From contig OZ247499.1 in NCBI GenBank assembly GCA_965233625.1, positions 5,332,001-5,396,000 of the forward strand: a stretch of 64,000 bases of DNA. The letters are read 5' to 3'. Shown here piece after piece: positions 8,072 to 17,100 of this stretch. A model generated the notes under the pieces. The model was not told the DNA's origin, searched no databases, and saw only the letters and a program-made list of their open reading frames with translations. The DNA comes from G965233625 sp965233625 (GTDB taxonomy: Bacteria; Planctomycetota; Planctomycetia; Pirellulales; Pirellulaceae). A program made the position numbers and the translations under genes. Numbering within the stretch: position 1 is the stretch's first letter; each line of letters begins with the position of its first letter.

Positions 8072-9355
8072 ATGAAGCGCCGCGTCGCTATTACCGGAAC
8101 CGGCTGTGCCACGCCCATTGGCAACTCGCTGGAAGAAGTCTTTGCCTCACTGGCCGAAGGCAGAACCGGCGTGCGGAAGGCGACGCTGTTTCCCGCGGAT
8201 GATTTCCCTGTGAAGCTCGCTGCCGAGGTGCCCAACTGGCAGATGCCAGAACTACCAGGCGTTTCGCACGACTGGAGCCGCACCCCCCGGCAGACACAAT
8301 TCACGGTCGCCTCGGCCGTCCAGGCATGGCAGGCTTCCGGCGCCGGCGACACGGCTTTCGATCCCGTGCGGGCCGGCATCTACTTCGGCTGTGGCGAAGT
8401 GTTCTTCGATCTGCCGTCGCACGCCGCACTGATCGCTGCGGCATTGGATCAAGACGCGGGCTTCGACTTCAGCGCGTTCATCCGTGAGTTTGCTGCTGAC
8501 GCGGCCAACCGTGATCCGCAACGGATGGAGTCTTCGCAACCTTCGTCCATGACTGCCGGCATTCTGGGTGCGCAGGGGCCGGCGCTGAACTGTGTGGCAG
8601 CGTGTGCTTCAACCACCATCGCCATTGGCGAAGCGGCGGCGATGATCGCCCGCGGTGAATGCGATGTGATGATTTGCGGCGGTGGACACAGCATGATTCA
8701 TCCGATGGGCGCCTCTGGCTTCCACCGCTTGTCCACACTTTCGACCCGCTACAACGAAGAGCCATCGCGGGCCATGCGGCCCTTTGACCGTGAGCGCGAC
8801 GGCTTTGTAATTGGCGAAGCCGGCGCCGTGCTGATTCTGGAAGACATGCAGCGGGCGAAAGATCGTGGCGCCCATATCTATGCCGAGGTCAGCGGCTATG
8901 CCACGGTGCAGGACGCTTATCGCGTGACCGATCCACACTTCGAAGGTCGTGGCGCCGCGACCTGCATGACGCAGGCCCTGCACAGCGCTGCACTCAACGT
9001 GACGGATATCGACTATATCAACGCGCACGGCACCAGCACGGTGGCCAACGATAAGATTGAAACGCTGGCAATCAAACGCGCCTTTGGCGATCACGCCTAC
9101 AAGACGCCCGTTTCCGCCACCAAGAGCATGGTTGGTCATTCAACCACCGCAGGCGGCGGCGTTGAAGCGCTGGCCTGCCTGATGGCATTGGAAAAGGGCG
9201 TCATCCCGCCCACGCTGAACCAGGAAACGCCTGATCCAGAATGCGACTTGGACTATACGCCAAACGCCGCCCGCGACCGGCAGTGCCAGCATGTTGTCAG
9301 TAACAGCTTCGGCTTCGGCGGTCAGAACGCCGTGCTGGTTTTCTCGAAAGTCTGA
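8072..9355 (+). CDS. fabF: Beta-ketoacyl-ACP synthase II family (FabF-like)
   Basis: Condensing enzyme of 427 residues that joins malonyl-ACP to an acyl-ACP by decarboxylative Claisen condensation. The thiolase fold shows the catalytic triad: Cys178 in NCVAACAST, His319 in NAHGTST and His356 in KSMVGHSTTAGG, with Lys351 beside it. The C-terminal glycine-rich loop SNSFGFGGQNAV is also present. Length and motif spacing are normal for KAS II. The ATG at 8072 has GGAAG upstream; a TTG one codon earlier is less likely. It is a stand-alone gene with only five bases to the convergent sulfatase, so it need not be the housekeeping FabF and could serve a special lipid or the carrier-protein operon at 20979-25824. 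Confidence 0.93.
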   Translation: MKRRVAITGTGCATPIGNSLEEVFASLAEGRTGVRKATLFPADDFPVKLAAEVPNWQMPELPGVSHDWSRTPRQTQFTVASAVQAWQASGAGDTAFDPVRAGIYFGCGEVFFDLPSHAALIAAALDQDAGFDFSAFIREFAADAANRDPQRMESSQPSSMTAGILGAQGPALNCVAACASTTIAIGEAAAMIARGECDVMICGGGHSMIHPMGASGFHRLSTLSTRYNEEPSRAMRPFDRERDGFVIGEAGAVLILEDMQRAKDRGAHIYAEVSGYATVQDAYRVTDPHFEGRGAATCMTQALHSAALNVTDIDYINAHGTSTVANDKIETLAIKRAFGDHAYKTPVSATKSMVGHSTTAGGGVEALACLMALEKGVIPPTLNQETPDPECDLDYTPNAARDRQCQHVVSNSFGFGGQNAVLVFSKV

Positions 9356-9360
9356 CGTCG

Positions 9361-10866
9361 TTAAGGCAGTGGCAGCGGGGCGTCTTTGTCCACCGTTTCA
9401 CCCTGCCAGATCACTTCGCCGGTCTTCTTGTTGTAAGACAGCACGCGGTGACGGCTGCCGGGCGCCATGGGTACATCCACTTTGGGCAACCAGCGCGAAA
9501 GTTGATGGATGACCTTGGCGTATTCTTTATCGCCTGCCAGGTTGTGCCATTCGTTGGGATCTTTCTCCATGTCGTACAACTCTTGCGTTTCGTCGGCATA
9601 GCGGATGTAACGCCACTTGGTGGTGCGGATGCCATGATTGCCCTGGTTGTGCGTGGTGATCGCGGGCCAGGGGCGCTCTGCGGCGGCGTCTGTCAGTTGC
9701 GGCATCAGGCTGTGGCCCTCCAGACCGGCAGGCGCGGGCAGGTCGCACAGTTCCATCAGCGTGGGGAACATATCCAGTAGCTCCGCGGGCTGCTTGCACA
9801 CGGCGCCCGCGGCAATGCCCTTGCCGGCGAACATCAGCGGCACTCGCGTGCTGCGGTCCCACAGCGTGTTCTTGCCCGTCATCAGTTTTTCGCCCAGGTG
9901 CCAACCGTGGTCACTCCACAGAATGATGGTGGTGTTGTCCGCGCGGCCAGATTCTTTCAGCGCCGTCAGCACGCGGCCGACCTGCGCGTCCATAAAGCTG
10001 TTGCTGGCCAGGTACGCACGGACCAATGGTTTCCATTCGCCGCTTTTCTTCAGCGTGGATAAACGTGGCTCTGGCAGTTTCCAGTGCAGGAAGCTGGCGA
10101 ACTTCGGCAGATCCTGGCGGTCGGTGTCCAGCACGGGTGGAAGCTGCAGCGTTTCCAATGGATACATGTCGAAGTATTTCTGCGGCGCGTAACACGGCAC
10201 GTGCGGCAGGCGGAACCCGCAGGCGATGAGAAACGGCTTATCCTTCGGCGCGTTCTTGATGGCGTCGACCGCTGCGGTGGCGATCTTGTAATCGCCGTGG
10301 GTGTGCTCCTGACCTGTTGGGGGCCACACGCCCCAGTCCATCAGCGGATGGCGTGGCGGCGGCAGATTGGCGATCGGCTTCTTCGGACGCCCGATACCCG
10401 GTCGCGGACCCCAGACCTCGAACTCGCCCGCACGGTCGGCCGGCTTCATGGCGCCATCGTGATAAATCTTGCCGCATGTATAGGTGTAGTAGCCCGCTTT
10501 GCGGAACACCTGCGGCAGCGTGGTGCGATCTTTCGTCACGTCCACCTGCCTGATCCCCGGCGCCAGCCCGTAGATGCCCGTCGTGCTGGGCCGCAGTCCG
10601 GTCATGATGCTGCTGCGCGAAGAATTACAAAGCGGCGACTGGCAATGCGCATTGACAAACAGCGTGCCGCTTTTGGCCAGCCCATCAATATTCGGCGTCT
10701 TCACCTGCGGATGCCCCTTCAGGCAGCCCAGCCAGTCATTCAGATCATCGACCGCAATAAACAACACATTCCGCCGCGGCGCCTCCTCCGCAACAGCAGG
10801 CACGGCAAGCAGAAAAAACGCGAACGCGCAAAACAACTTCGCAATAGATTTCACAGAATATTTCAT
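9361..10866 (-). CDS. Secreted sulfatase, iduronate-2-sulfatase-like
   Basis: Sulfatase of 501 residues with a signal peptide (SIAKLFCAFAFFLLAVPAVA). The fold begins NVLFIAVDDLNDWLG, the DDLNDW form typical of the iduronate-sulfatase-like subgroup. The catalytic motif reads CNSSR, with Ser at the position where many bacterial sulfatases have Pro or Ala. Later motifs include GKIYHDG and LWSDHGWHLGEKL, which carry metal and sulfate ligands. The ATG at 10866 is preferred to a TTG at 10881. It converges on the fabF-like gene with five bases between them. Its promoter region is part of an imperfect direct repeat shared with 11800-11890. Substrate unknown. Confidence 0.92.
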   Translation of the reverse strand: MKYSVKSIAKLFCAFAFFLLAVPAVAEEAPRRNVLFIAVDDLNDWLGCLKGHPQVKTPNIDGLAKSGTLFVNAHCQSPLCNSSRSSIMTGLRPSTTGIYGLAPGIRQVDVTKDRTTLPQVFRKAGYYTYTCGKIYHDGAMKPADRAGEFEVWGPRPGIGRPKKPIANLPPPRHPLMDWGVWPPTGQEHTHGDYKIATAAVDAIKNAPKDKPFLIACGFRLPHVPCYAPQKYFDMYPLETLQLPPVLDTDRQDLPKFASFLHWKLPEPRLSTLKKSGEWKPLVRAYLASNSFMDAQVGRVLTALKESGRADNTTIILWSDHGWHLGEKLMTGKNTLWDRSTRVPLMFAGKGIAAGAVCKQPAELLDMFPTLMELCDLPAPAGLEGHSLMPQLTDAAAERPWPAITTHNQGNHGIRTTKWRYIRYADETQELYDMEKDPNEWHNLAGDKEYAKVIHQLSRWLPKVDVPMAPGSRHRVLSYNKKTGEVIWQGETVDKDAPLPLP

Positions 10867-10871
10867 CGTGA

Positions 10872-10970
10872 TGGTACTCAAAGAAACACGTGGTCAACGC
10901 CGTCAATCATACACGCCGCCAACACACGTTGCGACAATCGACGACAGCGGAACACTCGCACTCGTAGCCC
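10872..10970. repeat. Imperfect direct repeat, copy A
   Basis: About 90 bases upstream of the sulfatase start share a run of near-identical blocks with 11800-11890: CAAAGAA-CACG, CCGTC-ATCATACAC, CCAACAC-CGTTGCGA, and CGACAGCGGAACACT. The two copies lie in the same orientation about 0.9 kb apart and bracket the hypothetical gene at 10974-11630. Confidence 0.75.
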
Positions 10971-10973
10971 CCA

Positions 10974-11630
10974 CTATTTGTTATTCTCAGACTTTTTGCT
11001 TGCGGGCAGTACAACCCGTTTTGCTTTTTTGGGCATCTTATGAGTTGTAAATTTCCCGGTGGCAGAATCGACTAGAAACAATACACCAAGACCAGCGGGG
11101 TGCTTCGGATGTGCTAAAAAAGTCCGGAAACCCCCTTCTTGAATGGGCCCACAACTTAAAGTCCGCCTGCTCACATCGAAACCGAAGCCGTGGAATTCAC
11201 ATCGTGACTTGCCGCCCTTGAACTGACTGGTGAAAAAGACCTTTCCGTCAGTAGATTTCAGCATCTGCTTGTTCACACCGTCGCCTGCCACCCGGACATT
11301 AAGACTCCGCGCGAGCGACCGGGTTTTTGAGATGTCCTGTCCGACGAGAGCGATACGGCAAGTTCCGATATCGCAGATAGCAGCCGGCTTTCCGTCAAGA
11401 GCTTCGCCTTCGACCGTGTAAAATAGCACGGTAATCGTATCCGGTTTCTCCTCGCTTTTTATGTTGATATCCGGCTTCATTGTGGACAACTTCTCAACCA
11501 CCGAGAGAGGCTTTGTCAACTTCGCTTTGTTAGTTGATGTTGCAGTCCCGTCTTCAGCAATTACCGGCAACCCTCCCAGCAATACCAAGGTCAGGGAGAT
11601 GAAAGCCGGAAATAGATTGGTGCGACACAT
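10974..11630 (-). CDS. Hypothetical secreted protein
   Basis: Protein of 218 residues with an N-terminal signal peptide (LFPAFISLTLVLLGGLPVIA). The mature protein begins with a Thr/Lys-rich linker, then has strand-rich sequence with cysteines in CDIGTC and RCEFHGFGFDVSRRTLSC, which could form disulfides. It ends in a very basic tail (KMPKKAKRVVLPASKKSENNK, in part). No domain was recognised. The base composition is lower in GC than the neighbouring sulfatases, and the gene sits between two imperfect direct repeats (10872-10970 and 11800-11890). This is consistent with a later insertion, but a local duplication of the promoter region would look the same. Confidence 0.65.
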   Translation of the reverse strand: MCRTNLFPAFISLTLVLLGGLPVIAEDGTATSTNKAKLTKPLSVVEKLSTMKPDINIKSEEKPDTITVLFYTVEGEALDGKPAAICDIGTCRIALVGQDISKTRSLARSLNVRVAGDGVNKQMLKSTDGKVFFTSQFKGGKSRCEFHGFGFDVSRRTLSCGPIQEGGFRTFLAHPKHPAGLGVLFLVDSATGKFTTHKMPKKAKRVVLPASKKSENNK

Positions 11631-12012
11631 CGAAACGGTCCTTTGATGAGTGGTTGGAAGAAGAACCTGTCGATCAGGATAGTCGGGCGGACCAACGGCA
11701 CTGGGAAAAGGGCGGTAAGCTTGGACCAGAGTTTTGAAAAGAAGGACAGGTTTTTTTTCGGTGGGCTGTTGTATCCGATAGAAATAGACCTTACTCCCAT
11801 TACTTCTTCAAAGAAGCACGCCGTCGATCATACACACCCCCAACACCCGTTGCGAGATTCCGCGACAGCGGAACACTGCGGTTGTGTGGGCGATTTAGTT
11901 GTCTTTCAGTCGTGATTTGAAGACAATAAAGAAGTCGAGTGGGTTGTGCTCAGCGTCTTTGATTTGACCAAGTGCAATTGTTTCCTCAACATTTTGCTGA
12001 GGTTGAATATTT
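11631..12012. other. 382-base gap with inverted repeat and second direct-repeat copy
   Basis: No convincing gene. At 11664-11671 the sequence AACCTGTC is matched by GACAGGTT at 11745-11752, which runs directly into eight T residues (11751-11758). At 11800-11890 lies the second copy of the direct repeat described at 10872-10970. Short open frames on both strands here have no signal peptide, ribosome site or family resemblance. Confidence 0.6.
11800..11890. repeat. Imperfect direct repeat, copy B
   Basis: Contains CAAAGAAGCACG, CGTCGATCATACAC, CCAACACCCGTTGCGA and GCGACAGCGGAACACT in the same order as 10872-10970, with one short deletion (about six bases) and scattered substitutions. It sits 170 bases upstream of the start of the hypothetical gene at 10974-11630. 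Confidence 0.75.
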
Positions 12013-12408
12013 ATGAAATCCAAGTTGATGGTGCCAGTGAGTGCAGCGATTACGTTGGCCTGCATCGTGACGGCTTTTGCTGCTTTCGGGATTCAGAGTC
12101 CTGCTCTTCAATCGGATGACGGGTTTCGAACGATCGAAGACACTTTCGCAGTTCACCGCAGCATGGGATGGACGCTTACGTCAGCTCCGACGGATGGGAG
12201 GAGATATCGTGTATGTGGAGCGACACAATCTGACCCAAATTCCGCCGGGTCTTCACTCCGTGGAGAGATTGAGGCTGGCGGACGGTCCGTCGAATTCGAT
12301 GTTAAGGTGGCCCAAGGTACAATTGTCGCTGTCGAAGGACTCCAGCCAATGGATGGTGGCCCGCTTACATACGCAGTGCTGACACGTGACCTGTCTGAGG
12401 CGAAGTAG
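12013..12408 (+). CDS. Hypothetical small exported or anchored protein
   Basis: Protein of 131 residues. GAGG lies ten bases before the ATG. The N-terminus is a membrane or signal segment (LMVPVSAAITLACIVTAFAAF); the rest is soluble and contains GWTLTSAPTDGRRYRVCGAT, a single Cys and an acidic C-terminal strand region. No domain was recognised. It is followed after four bases by a short hairpin, ACCCGGT (12412-12418) against ACCGGGT (12427-12433), without a T-run. GC content is below that of the surrounding genes. Confidence 0.6.
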   Translation: MKSKLMVPVSAAITLACIVTAFAAFGIQSPALQSDDGFRTIEDTFAVHRSMGWTLTSAPTDGRRYRVCGATQSDPNSAGSSLRGEIEAGGRSVEFDVKVAQGTIVAVEGLQPMDGGPLTYAVLTRDLSEAK

Positions 12409-12604
12409 TAAACCCGGTCTCTAGGAACCGGGTAGCGAGGCCGCCCCAGCCCCTCTTCCTTTTCGCCTCTGCTGATAACCTCCATGAAAGTTGAACCTCC
12501 ACCTGATGCGTGTCCCGATTGTGGCGCTGCCCACATGGTTCGCTTCGGCCAGCGACACGACAGCGTCCATTTATTCTGGTCCCAGTCAATACGGTGTACG
12601 GAGG

Positions 12605-13573
12605 TTACGGCCCTTGCAGATGACGCGCAAACCACTGCCGGGTGGCGTTCTCGACCTGCCGGTCTGCGTCGTACCAGATGGAAAGATGCCCGGCCCCGTT
12701 CACGATCAGCAACTGCGTGTTGCGGGGCGAAGCTTCGTGAATCTGCTGACTATGGGAGGGCGGCACAATTAGATCGTTGCTGCCGTGAATCAGCAGCACC
12801 GGCGCCTGGGACAAGCGGATCGCCCAGGACGTATCCGCCGCATCAGGATTGAACGCCGCCCGGCGGCCTGCCACATCGACACCTTCCTGAAACGTCTTAT
12901 CCGTCACCAGATGGCCAAATCCTGGCGCCGTCGTGCGCAGGTAATGCGGCGCGATGTCGCGAAGTTTGTTAAACGGCGCCACCGCCACCACGGCGCTGAT
13001 CCGCCGGTCGCGCGCGGCAGTATGGATCGCGGTAGCGGCGCCAAACGAGATGCCATAAACGCCGATGCGGCCTGCCAGCAGCCTGCGATGCTGGAGTTCG
13101 TCCATCACTTGAGAAAGATCACGCGATTCGCGCAGCCCGTACGTAATCCAGTTGCCCGTCGAACCGCCGTGCCCGCGCAGATCAACCAGCACCGCGCGGT
13201 ATCCATCGGCTGCAAATTCGTGCGCCGTATCCAGCATCCACAGCCCCTGAGCCCCCAGCCCGTGCAGCACAATCACGGTGCCCCGCGGTTGTCCCTGACA
13301 GGTTCCTTCGTGCGGCTCCACAATCGACACCGCCAGCGACGCTTCCGGCGGACCGACCTTCACTTTGAAATGGTCATCAATGCCTAGCACACCTTGCGCG
13401 GGCGGCAGGCTCTCGACCGAACCAATCAACCACTTCCCCTGGTTGGGCGATTGCGCCACAAGCTGCCCTAGATAATTCGCGCACCCCAGCCCCGGCGCAC
13501 ACACCAGCGCAACCACCATCAACCGCGCGACAAGCCGCAGAAGCTTCAAGGAGTCACCAGCCGGATTATTCAA
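12605..13573 (-). CDS. Lipoprotein alpha/beta hydrolase
   Basis: Serine hydrolase of about 322 residues, probably attached to a membrane by a lipidated Cys31 (lipobox GLGC). The oxyanion strand HGLGAQG is followed by the nucleophile elbow GISFG (Ser176), the acid in GSNDLIVP (Asp267) and the catalytic His in GAGHLS (His296), a complete triad. DLRGHGGS after strand 4 is typical of the dienelactone/S33-like group. The start chosen is a TTG at 13573 preceded by GGAG at seven bases. The longer frame to 13624 begins inside a dispersed repeat. Substrate unknown; esters or short peptides are both possible. It stands alone in its transcription unit. Confidence 0.85.
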   Translation of the reverse strand: MNNPAGDSLKLLRLVARLMVVALVCAPGLGCANYLGQLVAQSPNQGKWLIGSVESLPPAQGVLGIDDHFKVKVGPPEASLAVSIVEPHEGTCQGQPRGTVIVLHGLGAQGLWMLDTAHEFAADGYRAVLVDLRGHGGSTGNWITYGLRESRDLSQVMDELQHRRLLAGRIGVYGISFGAATAIHTAARDRRISAVVAVAPFNKLRDIAPHYLRTTAPGFGHLVTDKTFQEGVDVAGRRAAFNPDAADTSWAIRLSQAPVLLIHGSNDLIVPPSHSQQIHEASPRNTQLLIVNGAGHLSIWYDADRQVENATRQWFARHLQGP

Positions 13574-13589
13574 ACGCTTCACTCCAGTA

Positions 13590-13616
13590 GCCGTAGCCGT
13601 AGGGCAGGCGCCTGCC
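13590..13616. repeat. Half-copy of the CAGGCGCC repeat
   Basis: GCCGTAGCCGTAGGGCAGGC followed by GCCTGCC matches one arm of the long hairpin repeat at 22984-23118 and 50083-50268. Confidence 0.7.
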
Positions 13617-13647
13617 CGCCGCACAATCGATGGCGTTGGTCAAACCA

Positions 13648-13983
13648 CTACGCATCAAGATCCAATTGATTACCTTTTACACCTTCAGTGTCAGAAGATT
13701 TCATGGGCTGCGACCCAGCCGTTTCACCTTCAGCCGTATCCTTATTGCCGGCGCCACGTTGATCTTCACCCCATAGGCGGCGGCCATCGGCGTCGCGGTC
13801 GCCGGCCTTCTCCTCTTTGTCTGCTTCCGCCACACCAGTTGCTTTGGCGGCGTTCTTTTCACTGGCGGCTTCGCGTGACTGGTCCGCCGTCTTCTGTTGT
13901 GCTTTATCAATTTCCGAACCGCCGCGCTGTGTCAGCGATGTCGAAGCCAGGGCGCCCGCAATGCCAAGAGGTCCAACGCTCAT
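13648..13983 (-). CDS. Small charged planctomycete protein
   Basis: Protein of 111 residues with an excellent ribosome site (AAAAGGAAAGAGC before the ATG). The N-terminus MSVGPLGIAGALASTSLTQR is small and weakly hydrophobic; then comes a helical, highly charged region and a conserved-looking motif AGDRDADGRRLW, ending GNQLDLDA. I recall similar short proteins from other planctomycetes, with the same start and the GNQLDL end, but no function is known. No signal peptide or catalytic motif. It is transcribed separately, in the same direction as its neighbours. Confidence 0.75.
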   Translation of the reverse strand: MSVGPLGIAGALASTSLTQRGGSEIDKAQQKTADQSREAASEKNAAKATGVAEADKEEKAGDRDADGRRLWGEDQRGAGNKDTAEGETAGSQPMKSSDTEGVKGNQLDLDA

Positions 13984-14132
13984 GCTCTTTCCTTTTGAAT
14001 GGTGCCTGTTTCTTACGTGGTAATAAAACGTGTCATATCCACCGGGGCGGTGCGGGCTCGAAGCGGCGTGACGATGGTGGCTGAAAAACTTATCTAACGG
14101 GTTATACGGGTTATTAGGCTAAGCAAGGCGCA

Positions 14133-17100
14133 CTAGCGGCCGGTTGCAGGTCTTGTTGCTACGGGCGCCCGCCGCGTGGGAGACGAGCTAGGAATGGTTG
14201 GAATCAACTGGTTGAGCGTGTCGCCGATGGCAGGCAGTGGCAGACGCTCGACAACGGGTTTGTTCAGGTTGCCGGTCAGATGAATCAGGAACAGCTGCTC
14301 GCTGGCTAGGCCCAGCACGGGCGTTATCACGGGCACATAAATGTTGTCGCGGCCGACGCGTGTTGAGAAATATATATCCAGCTCCTGCCGGTAATTCATT
14401 TCACCCCGGCCGCGCAGCGTGATGGCGTTGCCCGTGAAGTCCACCCGCGGAATGTACGTGTGGGCGCCTTGAATGAGGAAGTCAATCTGGGCGGTATCGA
14501 AAACGCTTGTCTTGGTCCCGTCAACGCGCTGCGATATTTCGTGCACCACAGGCATCTCACCTAACTGCGCTTCGCGCACTTCGACCGTGCCCTTACCGCG
14601 TAGCGTGTGTTGCCCTTTCTGATCGCCGGTCAGCTCCACCGAACCATAAGCCTTGCCCGCCACTTGTCCCAGCGGCAAAGACTCGCGGGCAAGTTGCGCA
14701 AGATTCACCGCGTCGATCGTGGCGTTGGCTTTGAACGGGTAATGCTCGCGCAGCAGCACCTCGGCAGCGAGTTTTACTTTGCCGCCGGCGAGGTTCGCTT
14801 CCATTTCACGCGGCGTTGCCTCCTGAGGATTTGTCGCCCAGGCACCAAGCAGCAGCCGGTTCTGATCGCACCAGAACGGGCCGCGCACCACGGTGAACTG
14901 CAGATTCTTCGTGATGAAAGAATCCACCGCCGTCTCGCCCCGGCACACGAAACCCTGCGGCGTGGTCTGCCCCGCAATCTGCACACCGCCGTGAATGCCA
15001 GTCACCGGCGCCGCGCCAGTCGCGATGGAGCCGTTTTCAATATCAACGTGCAGGTTCCAGCCAGCATCGGGCCGCGTGGTGTTTTCCTGTGAAGAAATGT
15101 AGAAGCCGCCTGCGATGGACAATGGACCTGTGATCTGCAGACTTTTGAGCGTAGGACGCAGATTCTCTGGAACCGCGTTTATCAGGTCGCGGTCGATATG
15201 CAGCTGATCCACGGCCAGTTGCTGCACGGCCAGAATCCAGCGGTCGCCTGTCACCCGCCATTCACCCCCGAAACGCACGCTGGCGTCGCCGCGGCGGGCG
15301 GCCATGTTCTGCAAGTAAACGATGCCATTGCGGTAATCGAGCGCGCCGGTGATGTCTTCCATTTTGACCGGTATTGCAGCCGGTTGCAGGCTGATGGAGT
15401 CGCGGGCGCCCATCGCCGGCTTCTTCCATTTTTCTACACGGGCCGTTACTTCGGTCGTCCCTGCCGGTTTAACGTGCGCGATATCGATCAGGACATAATC
15501 CAGCGAGCCGATCGGACGGATGTCGTCCCACAGGCTCTGAGCTTTTTCGGGCAGTGCGCGGCGGAGTTCGTTGTCCAGGGCAACGTCGTTGGCTGTGATG
15601 CGCAGATCAAGGCGGCCCTCTTCATCGTCGCCGCGATAACCGCCTTTGAACTCAAAGTATGCAGCGTCGTTCTCACCGCGGACATTCTTCAAAGTGATGG
15701 CGCCGTTGGTCATCTCCACTTCGCCTTGAATCGCTTCGACCTTATACGGCAGATGCGTTGGCTTGATGCTGCAATCGTGCAGCTTCACATTCGCCTTGAA
15801 AAAGGTCGTCTCCTGGTCAGCGGTTTCCCACCAGAAACGCGACTTCACCGTGATGGCGCCGCTGGCCTTAAGCATCCTCAGCTTCTGCTGCTGACTGGCC
15901 GGAACCTTGGAGATCAGGTATTCATCCACCGGCAAAGGACCGTTGGCGTCCACCGTCAGCCAGCCCGTGGCGGCTGGTCCCGGATTGTCGATGCCGCACT
16001 GTATCACCACCGGCTGCCCTGCCGCTTCGCACTTCAACCAGCCATCCATGCGGTTGTTCCGCAGCACGACTTTGCCGTAGCCACTTTGCACCTGATATGG
16101 AAATTCGCGGTAGGCGAACGATACGCCGGACACATCCGCAACAACATCCGGCTTCCACGTCTGCCCGTCGTAGTCCAGCTTGAAGGTCAGGTTGGACGTT
16201 CCCACCGGGTTGTACAGATCCCACTTCGCTTTGATCGAAGGCGGCAGCACGTTGGCAAGCTTCTCTTCAAACTGAAGGTTCGTCACCGAGCCTTCCGCAT
16301 GAATGGCGCCCACCGCATTGTTCAGACGCACGGCCGTCGCCCGTAGCGTGGCGATGCCACAGCGGGCCTTCAATCGCGTGAGCCGGATCGCTTGCTCGTC
16401 CGCCGTGAAAGCTGCGTCCACGTTGGTGATGGGGCGATGCAGTTGCGGATGCGTGATCTGGCCGTCCTGCATGGCGCCCCAGACGGTGTACCGCGGCTTG
16501 GCAGCACCTACGCCTGCCGCGCGGAAGCCGATCCATGCCCGTCCCTCCAGCAATCGCGCGTGCTGAAGATACTCGTCACATGGCGCCGGTAGCGCCGCGT
16601 ACAGTCCACGCGCCAGACGCATATCGCGCACCATGCCAGAAACAGACCACTGCCGCGTCTGCGGGTCGAAGGCGCCTTTGATATCTACATGCTGAAAGTG
16701 ATCGCTGTCGCCGTGCATGGTCAGTTGCAACGGCTTGTGAGCAGCCGTCGCCGTGATGGCGTCGAAGGCGCCGCCGGGTGTTTCGCCGGGCTGACCGCTG
16801 GCGACCTTCAGCTGAATGTTCCGCACTTCAAAATGCCGCGCCGGTGTCACGGATTCGTCAATCAGCACCAGCAATGCGTCTTCGACATTCACCGGCGGAA
16901 ACTCCGCGGCCGGCGCATCCGGGAACTCTGGCAGCGGAAGGATCCGTTCCAGATTGAGCCGTAAATCCTGATCCAGACGGGCGTAGATTTTCAGCCGCCG
17001 GACAATCGCATATTTCAGCGGCGGCGGATCTTCCAGAATGTTGCGCATCCGGGCGGGACATGCCAGATAAACTTCGCCCACTTCGGCAATGACCTGCCCC

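Noticed and set aside
15198..16346. 382-codon open frame on the plus strand
   Set aside because: It lies entirely antisense to the AsmA-like gene and shows no domain, signal peptide or ribosome site.
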